Origin: Candidatus Izemoplasma sp.
Lineage (GTDB): Bacteria; Bacillota_I; Bacilli_A; Izemoplasmatales; Izemoplasmataceae
Assembly (NCBI GenBank): GCA_036172455.1
Contig: JAXKVY010000001.1
Span: 248,001 to 312,000 of the forward strand
Length of the DNA: 64,000 nt
Direction of reading: 5' to 3'
The translations under genes were made by a program, and so were the position numbers. The notes under the pieces are model-generated. The model was given only the letters and a program-made list of their open reading frames with translations, was not told the origin of the DNA and made no database searches. Shown in pieces: positions 18,372 to 27,410 of this stretch (positions within the stretch are counted from its first letter, which is position 1; each line of letters starts with the position of its first letter).

Positions 18372-20561
18372 TTATTCACTTTGATCTTCATTGATGATAC
18401 GGATAATCTCGTCATCACTTGTGACATCACTCATAAGATAATCAGGGTCAACACCATCTTCAATACTAAAGTAATTTTCTCCATCACGGCGACTAAGCAC
18501 ATTATTCGTACTTACCATAATCGCTGAACCTTCTGGTAAAATGATGGTACCAATTGACGATGCGCCACCACTAGATGGTTGTCCCATTGTTGGAATACCC
18601 AGTTCTTGAGCCATGCTTGTCATAAGGTTTGCGGCACTAAAAGTTACACTGGAACTAAGAACATACCAATTATATTCTTCATATGCATTATAACTTGATT
18701 CAATATAATAGGTTACCGCCGAATTATCGGCTGGATTTTGTGAATGGTATTTGATTTGTGATTCTGTCATATACCCAAAGATTCGTAATACAGCGCCTAA
18801 GTTACCGCCTGTATTATACGATAAATCAACGACAATATTTTCCACACTACTTGGCAATCCATTAATAGTACTCTTGAACTCATCTGGTGTATCAATAGTA
18901 AAACCGGTAAGATGAATCACAGCTGTTTTATCATCATCGATTAAACTATACTCAGGAATATTAATATCTGACGAGGTACCACCAAATTTTTCAACTAAGG
19001 CGTCTTGTACATCCCATAATCCTTCATAAAACCGATTTACACGGCTACCAAAATCACTAAGAGAAGGTTGGGTAAAATGTCCTGGATTATGGTAATAATA
19101 ACCGTAGAAGATATGAGAACTATGTAAATCATCTAATCCGTAGGTGAAATCATATATTTCTTCATAAAAGTCCGTTGTACTTGCCCCGATCATGTTGTCG
19201 GCACGTAAGCTTAACTTTTCATAATATGTATCTACACCACGGAATTCTCTTAAACCATAGAAATAATCCATCGCAAAGGCTAAGTAATGATATGTAAACC
19301 ATTGCATATCTTCAGGCATATCTTCACCATTTAAGGCACTGGTTCTAACTTGTGTTTGTAAGGCTTCATTTTCTTCGCCACCACTACTTAACCCAAAGGT
19401 ATCGATACCATATAATGCTTCACCATTATAATAGACATCATAATAGATATTGCCAGCGAATAACATATTCGCAACACTTAACGGCATTAAGTAATATTGT
19501 TCTGTTTCATCAGCATATGGTAAAATATCAATGTTATATTCACCAAGTTCTAAAGTGACTTGGTCGCCATCGACATAATCAGCATCGACATAATCTAAAC
19601 CTTCACCATAGTCACTAGAAGTTGAGGCGATATAATTTTCAAAGAAACCAAAGTTATTCACCGTTACTGTATTACCAGTAAAATCGATTGATGCTGTAAA
19701 TGATTCTGTGACATTCGTTCCATCAAAGTCTTCGTAATCAATATCATAAGAGATTAACATTACATCCTCTTCGGTCATATTATAATTAAGGATGCTTGAA
19801 TCGATTGCACCATCAATCATGGTAATAAATGTTTCTATATCTATATATGGAACAGTCCCATTGTCAACATAAAATATCGGAATATCTGTTTGATCATCAA
19901 CTACATACTCATCACTTGTTCCAGTAAAGTCCATTAATACATTGTTAGTAACAGATACTTCACTATTTGGTGAAACAACATAATCATAGGTAAATGATTC
20001 CCGGTAATCTCCATTTACCGCTGTCATTGTTAAGGTGACAGTTTCTGATCCTGATCCTACTGGTGGATTAATCACAAAACCTTCAGGAGTAATTACCAAT
20101 GGATCACTTGATTGCCAGTAAAACTGTGTCCCATTCGATCCGAATTTCGGCAAGTCGAATTCTTCGGGAGTTGAAGACGGCATCGTAAAATTTTCCATAT
20201 CTAAGATAGCCAATTCTTCGTCTGTGTAAATATATTCAGATACAATGACATCAAATGTTTCTTCAACAGCATTGCCGGCATCATCGGTGACAGTTACGGT
20301 CACTTCATAGGTTCCTGGTGTCTCGAAATCCACTAAATCAGAATCAACGGTAATACTGACATCTTCGGTTGAATCATCTGATGCTTGAACCAATGATTCA
20401 AAATCGGGTAAGTCATCACCTATCGTAAAATGGACATCATCAATTGTGTCAATAACTGGATTTGTCACATCTTCTATCGTCTCAGGCCCACATCCAACTA
20501 AAGCAAAACTGAAACTCAATATCGCTATAAATAAAACAAATTTCTTAAATAAATTTAACAT
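18372..20561 (-). CDS. Secreted S41-family (C-terminal processing type) peptidase, lipoprotein with Ig-like domain
   Basis: 729 residues from the ATG after GGGAGG; a reading frame 22 codons longer lacks a ribosome site. Signal peptide with lipobox LVGCG, then an Ig-like domain (~30-105; VTVTVTDDAGNAVEETFDV) related to that at the front of OppA. The C-terminal third carries S41 features: VVDLSYNTGGNLGAVLRIFG and SSSVTFSAANLMTSMAQELG, where the Ser of TFSAAN aligns with the catalytic Ser. It probably cuts surface or environmental proteins, so peptides could feed the adjacent Opp importer (inference). Catalytic Lys was not identified. Confidence 0.75.
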   Translation of the reverse strand: MLNLFKKFVLFIAILSFSFALVGCGPETIEDVTNPVIDTIDDVHFTIGDDLPDFESLVQASDDSTEDVSITVDSDLVDFETPGTYEVTVTVTDDAGNAVEETFDVIVSEYIYTDEELAILDMENFTMPSSTPEEFDLPKFGSNGTQFYWQSSDPLVITPEGFVINPPVGSGSETVTLTMTAVNGDYRESFTYDYVVSPNSEVSVTNNVLMDFTGTSDEYVVDDQTDIPIFYVDNGTVPYIDIETFITMIDGAIDSSILNYNMTEEDVMLISYDIDYEDFDGTNVTESFTASIDFTGNTVTVNNFGFFENYIASTSSDYGEGLDYVDADYVDGDQVTLELGEYNIDILPYADETEQYYLMPLSVANMLFAGNIYYDVYYNGEALYGIDTFGLSSGGEENEALQTQVRTSALNGEDMPEDMQWFTYHYLAFAMDYFYGLREFRGVDTYYEKLSLRADNMIGASTTDFYEEIYDFTYGLDDLHSSHIFYGYYYHNPGHFTQPSLSDFGSRVNRFYEGLWDVQDALVEKFGGTSSDINIPEYSLIDDDKTAVIHLTGFTIDTPDEFKSTINGLPSSVENIVVDLSYNTGGNLGAVLRIFGYMTESQIKYHSQNPADNSAVTYYIESSYNAYEEYNWYVLSSSVTFSAANLMTSMAQELGIPTMGQPSSGGASSIGTIILPEGSAIMVSTNNVLSRRDGENYFSIEDGVDPDYLMSDVTSDDEIIRIINEDQSE

Positions 20562-20827
20562 TAAAAAGCCTCCCTTTTGATTATGTATATATTTGTTTGT
20601 ACCAACCCATTTTATCATATTTATCATGAAAAGTGAAAATTATTTTTAGTTCTATATAAGGTCCATTTTAACATCATGCTATTTAGACTATTTTGAGACA
20701 AGATGCGATACCCTTTTTAGCGCTTATTAATGCTCTAATATAAATGTAAGCGCAGTCATTAACACTTTGCTTTGTTAAAGGGTTAAAGCATTTTACACAA
20801 GTATTTATTATTTGTCAAATTGGATGG

Positions 20828-21793
20828 TTATATCCAATCTCTTAATTTGAAAAAGAGTATCATTATAATCGCAATAAATCCGCTAAAAGCAAAGAACCAA
20901 GGTAACGCATTTTGTACGGTTAAAATCGGCATATCAATAAAATTCATCCCAAAGACGCCAGCAAAAAACGATAATGGAATGAAAATGGCGCTAAAAATGG
21001 TTAATGTTTTCATTATTTCATTCATTCTATTAGCCATATAATTATTATATAAATCAACAATATTTCTAACCATTTCACGGTCTTCACTTAATAACATGTT
21101 TAACCGGTGGATATGATCGAATACATCTTCGTACTGCTGGGTTAATGACTCTGGTGGATTAAGATACTGTTTAAGTGTTTTTTGAACACTCGGATCGACT
21201 AATGTTTGAGCAAGTATTTTCAAGGTATAACTCTCTTTTCTTAATGTATGCAATGTCGTAATAGATTGATCTTCTTCTTCTAAAAAGCGTTGTTCTAATT
21301 CAAGTAAAGCACTTGCTAAATGGAGTTCCGTTTCTAAATAAAAATCAACCAGATGATCAAGCAATAAATATAGAAAATGATCTCTATCTAAAGAGCTGTC
21401 AGTGTCATCTTCTAAGCGTGATTTCAACTGATTAAACATATCAGTCGGTGTTTCACTGATTGTGATAATTTGATTGTTTCTACATATCACCTGAATATAT
21501 CTAGATATATCTTTTGGATGGTTTTGTGACGTTCCATTCACAACCATATACATACTGTTATTATGTGTTTCAATTTTCGTTCGTTGATTCGGATAAAAGA
21601 TGTCTTCAATCCATAACTTATCAACATTGATGTTAGTCAGTAAAGATTGAATTTGTGTTTGATCTTTAAGTCCATTAATTGAGATCCATTCCAATCCTGG
21701 ATCTTCGTTAATAACATACGTTTGAATCTGTGTGTCATAATACGTTTGATGTAACGATAACCCTGCTCGATTTAATTTTGATAAACGTCTCAT
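20828..21793 (-). CDS. CorA-family divalent metal ion transporter
   Basis: 321 residues from the ATG that follows GGAGGCTACT; an in-frame TTG upstream overlaps the ribosome site and was rejected. A long cytosolic alpha/beta N-terminal domain is followed by two C-terminal membrane helices. The signature GMN is in FAGVFGMNFIDMP and is followed by the acidic external loop and a short basic tail. It would import Mg2+ (or Co2+/Ni2+) as a pentamer. It is a single gene, divergent from mutY. Confidence 0.88.
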   Translation of the reverse strand: MRRLSKLNRAGLSLHQTYYDTQIQTYVINEDPGLEWISINGLKDQTQIQSLLTNINVDKLWIEDIFYPNQRTKIETHNNSMYMVVNGTSQNHPKDISRYIQVICRNNQIITISETPTDMFNQLKSRLEDDTDSSLDRDHFLYLLLDHLVDFYLETELHLASALLELEQRFLEEEDQSITTLHTLRKESYTLKILAQTLVDPSVQKTLKQYLNPPESLTQQYEDVFDHIHRLNMLLSEDREMVRNIVDLYNNYMANRMNEIMKTLTIFSAIFIPLSFFAGVFGMNFIDMPILTVQNALPWFFAFSGFIAIIMILFFKLRDWI

Positions 21794-21927
21794 AGTAGCC
21801 TCCAATAATTAATATACTTCATTATAACACTTTTATAGTATAAATAAAAAACCCTTTATCAAGTATTATTGCAATCAACATAATTGTTTTTTTCATAAAA
21901 ACCTTTTACAATAGGATAGGTGATATT

Positions 21928-22968
21928 ATGGACAAACAACTTTTTACAGATAATCTATTATCATGGTTTCAAAAGAACAAACGTGAATTGCCATGGCGCA
22001 TGAATAAAACACCTTACAAGGTCTGGGTATCTGAGATTATGCTTCAGCAAACCCAGGTTACGACTGTCATTGATTATTTTAATCGGTTTATGACTCAATA
22101 TCCACATGTCAAACATTTAGCTCATGCAAAGCTTGATGATGTATTAAAACTTTGGGAGGGATTAGGCTATTACTCCCGAGCAAGAAACCTGAAAAAGACG
22201 GCAGAAAAAATCGTCTCTGAGAATAATAGCGCATTTCCTAGTGACTATGAGTCATTACTCAAACTCCCTGGTATCGGTCCATATACTGCGGCTGCTATCA
22301 TGTCAATTGCATACAATGAGCCATATGCTGCGGTTGATGGTAATGTATATCGTGTAATGGCACGTGTGTTACGCATCCATAAAACAACCAAAGACCCCCA
22401 GGTTAAAAGAACCATTAAAACAGCTGTAGATGGCTTAATGCCGCGAGAACATGCCAGTGATTTTACAGAAGCCTTAATGGAGTTAGGTGCATTGATCTGT
22501 TTGCCAAAGACATCACCACACTGTGCTATTTGCCCATTACGTTCCCTTTGCTTAGCCTATAAGCATAATGAAGTAGACCTACTTCCCATAAAACAGCCAC
22601 GAAAGAAAAAAGATATACAAGAAAAAACAGTCCTCGTATTTGTTTATAATAATAAACTCTTCATTAAAAAACGAGATGAAAAATTATTAAATCAACTTTA
22701 TGGATTCGTTATGGAAGAAAAACATTTAACAAAAGAATTGATTAAAGCAAAATATTTAGATATATCCATCGATTCCATTGTGCATCTCAAAAACTATACC
22801 CATACCTTTACCCACTTGCAATGGAAAATAAAAGCGTATATCGTATTTACAGATATAGAACTTACCGATGGAATATATGTAACAATTGATGAGATTAAAT
22901 CGACTTACTCATTACCTAGAGCATTTAATCAATTACTGCCCCAAATACAAAAAGCGTTGAAGTCATAA
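21928..22968 (+). CDS. mutY: A/G-specific adenine DNA glycosylase MutY
   Basis: 346 residues, full length. Seen: RELPWRMNKTPYKVWVSEIM with catalytic Glu, QQTQVTTVIDYF, helix-hairpin-helix LPGIGPYTAAAI with catalytic Asp in AVDGNVYRV, and the [4Fe-4S] loop C-x6-C-x2-C-x5-C (CLPKTSPHCAICPLRSLC). The C-terminal ~120 residues are the NUDIX-like 8-oxoG recognition domain. It removes adenine opposite 8-oxoguanine. The ribosome site is AGGTGATATT. Confidence 0.93.
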   Translation: MDKQLFTDNLLSWFQKNKRELPWRMNKTPYKVWVSEIMLQQTQVTTVIDYFNRFMTQYPHVKHLAHAKLDDVLKLWEGLGYYSRARNLKKTAEKIVSENNSAFPSDYESLLKLPGIGPYTAAAIMSIAYNEPYAAVDGNVYRVMARVLRIHKTTKDPQVKRTIKTAVDGLMPREHASDFTEALMELGALICLPKTSPHCAICPLRSLCLAYKHNEVDLLPIKQPRKKKDIQEKTVLVFVYNNKLFIKKRDEKLLNQLYGFVMEEKHLTKELIKAKYLDISIDSIVHLKNYTHTFTHLQWKIKAYIVFTDIELTDGIYVTIDEIKSTYSLPRAFNQLLPQIQKALKS

Positions 22969-22994
22969 AAGTTATGGCTTCAACGCTTTTTTAA
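22951..22994. terminator. Bidirectional terminator between mutY and the DsbA-family gene
   Basis: Perfect 12-bp stem AAAGCGTTGAAG / CTTCAACGCTTT (22951-22962, 22978-22989) followed by T6; it overlaps the mutY stop codon. Confidence 0.85.
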
Positions 22995-22998
22995 TTAT

Positions 22999-23700
22999 TT
23001 AAATTTCACAAGAGTCATCTGTACAAGTTGCGCCACTCGCATCATCATTGAGTGTTTTTAACGGTTGTTCTTCTTCCCATAATTTGTTTAACACTTGGGT
23101 GAAGTAAGCTTCTTGTTGCGCACCACTTACACCATATTTACGATTGAGGACAAAGAATGGAACGCCTCTGACACCAACTTGTCTACCCTCATCAATTTGT
23201 GTTTTTACTGTATCAGCAAATTGATTCGTGTTTAATACATTTTGCGCTTCTTCTTGATCTAACCCCACTTCTCCAGCAAGTGAGACTAAGGTATCACTGT
23301 CACTTAAGTTTTTGCCTTCTGTAAAATAGGCTTTCATAAAACGGGCCGTGATCTCTGGTTCTTTACCAAGCGTATTTGCCCATTTTGCGAGACGATGTGC
23401 ATCAAATGTATTTGTCATTTGAATCTTGTCATAATCATACGTAAGGCCGACTGTTTTCGCATTCTCTTGAAACATTTTGAATCGTTCTTTGGCTTGCGCC
23501 TCGGTCATATTGTGCCCCTTTGCAAATGCCTTAGCAGGACTTGTAGTCATTACTTTTGGGGCATTTGGATTTAACTGATAAGCTTTAAATATGACTTCTA
23601 CTTCATCTTTATGAGGAAACTTATTTAAAGCATTTTCAAATCGCGTTTTTCCAATATAACAGAATGGACACGCGAAATCACTCCATAATTCTATTTTCAT
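22999..23700 (-). CDS. DsbA-family oxidoreductase (FrnE-like), cytosolic
   Basis: 233 residues beginning MKIELWSDFACPFCYIGKTR: thioredoxin-fold start with CPFC active site, followed by the alpha-helical DsbA insertion and the cis-Pro segment GVRGVPFFVLNRKYGVSGAQ. There is no signal peptide, so it acts inside the cell, as in FrnE-type 2-hydroxychromene isomerase-like oxidoreductases. The C-terminus has a Cys-rich tail (GATCTDDSCEI) that might bind metal or form a regulatory disulfide. The ribosome site is AAGGAGTTGG. Confidence 0.85.
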   Translation of the reverse strand: MKIELWSDFACPFCYIGKTRFENALNKFPHKDEVEVIFKAYQLNPNAPKVMTTSPAKAFAKGHNMTEAQAKERFKMFQENAKTVGLTYDYDKIQMTNTFDAHRLAKWANTLGKEPEITARFMKAYFTEGKNLSDSDTLVSLAGEVGLDQEEAQNVLNTNQFADTVKTQIDEGRQVGVRGVPFFVLNRKYGVSGAQQEAYFTQVLNKLWEEEQPLKTLNDDASGATCTDDSCEI

Positions 23701-23765
23701 TTATTCCAACTCCTTTTCCAATACATATTATGCCAAAAAGGTGGTATGTTTCGCAATTAATTTGC

Positions 23766-24668
23766 TTACGAACTATCAGAGTGTCGAGGATAATAACGGG
23801 TATGTAATAAATGATGAGATCGTTCACTAAGTGGTTTCTTCAAATACGTTTTATAGAGTGTTTTAATTGCAGGATTCTCGTGAGACTTACGAATTTCTTT
23901 GTGTAAATCGACTTGATAGGTCGTTTCCATTCGTTCTAATCGCTTTAAGGTGTCTGTCCCATATGGTTGCCCTCCACCACCAATACAACCGCCTGGACAC
24001 GCCATAATTTCGATAAAGGTATAGGGACTATTCCCTGTTTTGATATCTTTGATTAATGTTTCTGCATTACTTAAAGAATGACTAACCGCTACTTTTATCT
24101 CTTTACCATTTAAGTTTACAGTCGCTTCTTTAATACCATTCATCCCTCTTACTGAAGTAAAGTCTAAAGATGATAGTGGCGTGTTTGTCACTATTTCTGT
24201 GACCGTTCTTAAAGCCGCTTCCATGACCCCTCCTGATGCGCCAAATAATTGCGCAGCGCCTGAAGTAATGCCAAATGGTTCATCAAAATCGATGTTTTCT
24301 AACTGATCAAAATTAATCCCCATTTGATTAAGCATTTTTTCAAGTTCTCGCGTGGTTAAAACAACATCGACATCAAGGTGATGATATTGGTCTCTAAACT
24401 CTCGTCGTTTGGCTTCATATTTTTTAGCTGTACATGGCATGATTGAAACAACAAAGATATCTTCTTTGTTTAAGTTATTAAGCTCAGTATAATAGTTTTT
24501 TGCGAGTGAACCAAACATTTGTTGGGGGCTTTTACAACTAGAGATATGTTTGAGTATATCAGGGTGACGCTGTTCAACATAATTAATCCATCCTGGACAG
24601 CAACTTGTCATCATCGGTAATACATCATTGTTTTGAAGTCTATAAATCAGTTCACTGCCTTCTTCCAT
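23766..24668 (-). CDS. hydA: [FeFe]-hydrogenase catalytic (H-cluster) part of HydA, separated from its N-terminus by an indel
   Basis: This reading frame holds the H-cluster domain: TSCCPGWINY (motif 1), MPCTAKKYEAKR (motif 2) and MACPGGCIGGGGQP (motif 3), so all cluster-binding cysteines are present. It starts MEEGSELIYRL, which in intact HydA follows directly on ADLTI. The preceding frame ends at TADLTQLWKKAVN, so the two frames are one gene interrupted by a short indel in an ACACA stretch at about 24671-24676. No ribosome site of quality precedes the ATG. The gene is either a recent pseudogene, a sequencing error or, less likely, frameshifted in translation. Confidence 0.88.
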   Translation of the reverse strand: MEEGSELIYRLQNNDVLPMMTSCCPGWINYVEQRHPDILKHISSCKSPQQMFGSLAKNYYTELNNLNKEDIFVVSIMPCTAKKYEAKRREFRDQYHHLDVDVVLTTRELEKMLNQMGINFDQLENIDFDEPFGITSGAAQLFGASGGVMEAALRTVTEIVTNTPLSSLDFTSVRGMNGIKEATVNLNGKEIKVAVSHSLSNAETLIKDIKTGNSPYTFIEIMACPGGCIGGGGQPYGTDTLKRLERMETTYQVDLHKEIRKSHENPAIKTLYKTYLKKPLSERSHHLLHTRYYPRHSDSS

Positions 24669-25495
24669 AATTGTGTTAGGTCAGCCGTAAAATTGGTATC
24701 ATATACCTCATCAAAACCAAGGTGTTTTAAAGCACTCACCAACTTGCCAATGGGGACCGTATCCGTCTCGCTATGAAATGATTCACCAATTGACACCCTA
24801 ACGGCGGGGGCAACTTGTACGAGTGTCCGTTTTTGAGGATTATGTAAGTTTTCCCAAACCATTTGAGTATCATCTTTTTCCATAATTGCGCCTACTGGAC
24901 ATACATTGGCACACTGTCCACAAAATGTGCAAATCTCATCATTTAAACTTTGATTAAACGGGGGTGTAATCTGCATAGTATGCGATCGTCCGTTGCGTTT
25001 AAGGACATTCATCCCTTGGATGTGTTCGCAAACATCTACGCACCGTCCACACTTGATACATCGGTTCATATTTCTTACAAGTGATGGATTATGATCATCT
25101 ATTGGCATCGCTTTAAATGTTGTCGTGAAGCGATTAGAATCAATTCCTAACGTTTTGGCTAAAGTTTGTAATTCACATCGCATATTCCGCGTACAAGCTG
25201 TACAATCCGCGTCATGTGATGATAAGATTAACTCAGTTATTGTCTTTCTCGCTTGTAAAACTCTTGGTGAGTTTGTTACAATCTCCATTCCCTCTTTCAC
25301 AGGCGTTGAACAGGATGTTTTCAACATCCGTTCACCCTTTAGTTCAACTACGCAGATTCGGCAATCTGAGTTGATTTTTAAATCTGGATAATGGCACAAC
25401 GTCGGGATGCTTATATTGTGCGTTTTTGCAGCATCTAAAATACTGATGCCTTCAGGGACATCTAACGGCGTGTTATTAATGGTAATTCTAGGCAT
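24647..25495 (-). CDS. hydA: HydA N-terminal electron-transfer part (NuoG-like iron-sulfur domains), frame ends early
   Basis: 282 residues from the ATG after AAGGAGGG. Seen: plant-type [2Fe-2S] domain (LCHYPDLKINSDCRICVVEL, TSCSTPV), a His/Cys cluster motif (HDADCTACTRNMRC) and two [4Fe-4S] ferredoxin motifs (CIKCGRCVDVCEHI; CTFCGQCANVCPVGA). The frame stops soon after GFDEVYDTNFTADLT, exactly where the H-cluster domain should begin. In the trimeric HydABC enzyme this subunit passes electrons from NADH and ferredoxin to the H-cluster. It lies 38 bases downstream of hydB. Confidence 0.9.
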   Translation of the reverse strand: MPRITINNTPLDVPEGISILDAAKTHNISIPTLCHYPDLKINSDCRICVVELKGERMLKTSCSTPVKEGMEIVTNSPRVLQARKTITELILSSHDADCTACTRNMRCELQTLAKTLGIDSNRFTTTFKAMPIDDHNPSLVRNMNRCIKCGRCVDVCEHIQGMNVLKRNGRSHTMQITPPFNQSLNDEICTFCGQCANVCPVGAIMEKDDTQMVWENLHNPQKRTLVQVAPAVRVSIGESFHSETDTVPIGKLVSALKHLGFDEVYDTNFTADLTQLWKKAVN

Positions 25496-25532
25496 GTTGA
25501 CCCTCCTTATTACTTTGCTTAATGCGTTTATG

Positions 25533-26756
25533 TTACGCTCGTTCAAAATAGGTTAAAGTGGATATAATGGAAGTTGGCGAGGTTTGTCCTAGACCACATA
25601 AAGTGGTGGTGTGAATCACTTCTGCGAGCGATTTTAATGATTGAAAATCTTTATCTGTAGCTTTGAAATTGACAAATTTCTTTAATAAATGGACTAATTG
25701 AACATGTCCTTCACGACATGGCGTACATTTACCACAAGACTCATGTAAAAAGAAGGTCATATTGCGTAAGACAATATCAAACAAGTCATCATTTTCATCC
25801 ATCACAATAATAGCCCCTGCGCCCATTTTAGCATCAAAAACTTCAAATGCTTCGTTATCGATGCTCATCGTGAGTAAACTAGGCGGAATAATTGGTCCAC
25901 AGGCGCCACCAATCTGAACCATTTGGATTGGAATATCATTCACTGTGCCATTACCTAATTTATTAATAACATCAATAATTGGTGTCCCATAAGGGACTTC
26001 ATAAAGGCCTTTATTTTTTACATGACCTGATAGACAAATAAGCTTTGTACCTGTTGCTAATTCACTACCTACTTTAGCATAGGTCTTACCACCATGTAAG
26101 ATAATGGTAGGCAAATTACAAAATGTTTCTACGTTATTGATCAGTGTTGGTTTACCAAACACCCCTTTGTCCGTTGGATAAGGCGGTTTCACGCGCGTTC
26201 TCCCTGGTTTACCTTCAATACTTTCCATAAGCGCAAATTCTTCACCACACACATACGCGCCTGCCCCTCGCCTTATCTCTAGATGAAAGCTAAAGTCAGT
26301 ATTTAATATTCGCTTACCTAAATATCCTTTATTTTCCGCAATTGAGATCACCCGCTGAAATTGTTTTATTGCCTGGTCATATTCTCCACGAATATACATA
26401 TACCCATGCGATGCGCCTGTAGCATATGCACTGATTAAAATTCCCTCAAGTATTAAGTACGGATCTTTTTCTAATAAATACCGATCCTTAAAGTGCCCAG
26501 GTTCACCTTCATCGGCGTTACATACTAAGATTTTGTCCCCATCCGTTTGAAGCATTGCTTGCATTTTTATATGGGTTGGAAAGCCGGCACCCCCACGTCC
26601 TGTTAAACGTGATGTTTTAATCTCATTTATAATCGCTTCTTTTGGCATCGTTATCGCTTTATGGAACGCAATAAAGCCATCGAGCTTTAAATAATCATTT
26701 ATATTAATACCATCATACTGATTGAATCGTTGTGTTAGCAAGCGTTGTGTTAGCAT
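25533..26756 (-). CDS. hydB: HydB, NADH-binding flavoprotein subunit of bifurcating-type hydrogenase (NuoF-like)
   Basis: 407 residues with the NuoF fold: GRGGAGFPTHIKM (NADH site), NADEGEPGHFKDR (FMN site), GAGAYVCGEEFALMESIEGK, and the [4Fe-4S] motif SCGKCTPCREG with the distant fourth Cys in TLCGLG. It lacks the N-terminal thioredoxin-like [2Fe-2S] and C-terminal double [4Fe-4S] extensions found in longer HydB proteins such as that of Thermotoga. The N-terminus shows a small duplication (LTQRLLTQR). The start overlaps hydC by 7 bases; the ribosome site is AAGGGACC. Confidence 0.9.
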   Translation of the reverse strand: MLTQRLLTQRFNQYDGININDYLKLDGFIAFHKAITMPKEAIINEIKTSRLTGRGGAGFPTHIKMQAMLQTDGDKILVCNADEGEPGHFKDRYLLEKDPYLILEGILISAYATGASHGYMYIRGEYDQAIKQFQRVISIAENKGYLGKRILNTDFSFHLEIRRGAGAYVCGEEFALMESIEGKPGRTRVKPPYPTDKGVFGKPTLINNVETFCNLPTIILHGGKTYAKVGSELATGTKLICLSGHVKNKGLYEVPYGTPIIDVINKLGNGTVNDIPIQMVQIGGACGPIIPPSLLTMSIDNEAFEVFDAKMGAGAIIVMDENDDLFDIVLRNMTFFLHESCGKCTPCREGHVQLVHLLKKFVNFKATDKDFQSLKSLAEVIHTTTLCGLGQTSPTSIISTLTYFERA

Positions 26757-27214
26757 AAGGTCCCTTCTTTACACGACTCAATAATACGAAGAACCTTGCT
26801 CTTTGTTAGATTTGTATATATTTGATGATTAATCCGCATCACGGGTGCCTCATCACAATGTCCGAGGCAAGCAGATTCTTCTAATGTGAAATAGCCATCT
26901 CGTGTTGTTTCACCGGCAGAGATACCTAACGTTATTTCAAGTGTTTTAAGTAAACTAAACTCATCACTCAAATAACAGGGCACACCTTTACATACTTGGA
27001 TGATGTACTTCCCATGTTTCTCACATCTTAGCAAGGTATAAAACGACATAACACTACAGACATGACTCACTGATACATCGAGCGCATCAGCAATTCTTGA
27101 AAGATCTTTGTCAGTCATGTGATGATCGGGTAACGCATGTTGGACATCAATTAAAATTTCAATTAATCTGTCCTTCTTAAACCCATGTTTCTTTAGAATT
27201 TTATGTAAATTCAT
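26750..27214 (-). CDS. hydC: HydC, NuoE-like [2Fe-2S] subunit of the hydrogenase
   Basis: 154 residues, thioredoxin-like ferredoxin. The four cluster ligands are in CKGVPC (Cys-x4-Cys) and CLGHC (Cys-x3-Cys). It is first gene of hydC-hydB-hydA and overlaps hydB, implying coupled translation. The complex would couple NADH (and ferredoxin) oxidation to H2 formation in fermentation. Maturases HydE/F/G are not in this window. Ribosome site AAAGGAGGC. Confidence 0.9.
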   Translation of the reverse strand: MNLHKILKKHGFKKDRLIEILIDVQHALPDHHMTDKDLSRIADALDVSVSHVCSVMSFYTLLRCEKHGKYIIQVCKGVPCYLSDEFSLLKTLEITLGISAGETTRDGYFTLEESACLGHCDEAPVMRINHQIYTNLTKSKVLRIIESCKEGTLC

Positions 27215-27258
27215 CGTTGCCTCCTTTTATTGTTTTGTTTGCAAATTAAACCATGTTA

Positions 27259-27287
27259 ATTATATCTTAGAGAACGCTTTCATACAA
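27259..27287 (-). promoter_or_regulatory. hydCBA promoter with a cre box in the spacer
   Basis: Minus strand: -35 TTGTAT (27282-27287), 17-base spacer, -10 TATAAT (27259-27264). The 15-base ATGAAAGCGTTCTCT (27269-27283) matches the Bacillus CcpA consensus WTGNAANCGNWNNCW at all positions and covers the spacer, a geometry expected for repression. Confidence 0.68.
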
Positions 27288-27388
27288 CTGAATATTAATG
27301 GATATTAGATTAAATAAATATGAAAAATTTAAAAAATAAAAAAAATCGATAAATTAGGTGTTTTTAATGACATTTATCGGTATTTTGC

Positions 27389-27394
27389 TATAAT
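27389..27394 (+). promoter_or_regulatory. Extended -10 promoter of the DMT permease gene
   Basis: TGCTATAAT: TATAAT preceded by TG at the extended position, 17 bases before the ATG. No convincing -35. Confidence 0.5.
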
Positions 27395-27410
27395 AGATTT
27401 TGGTGATTAT

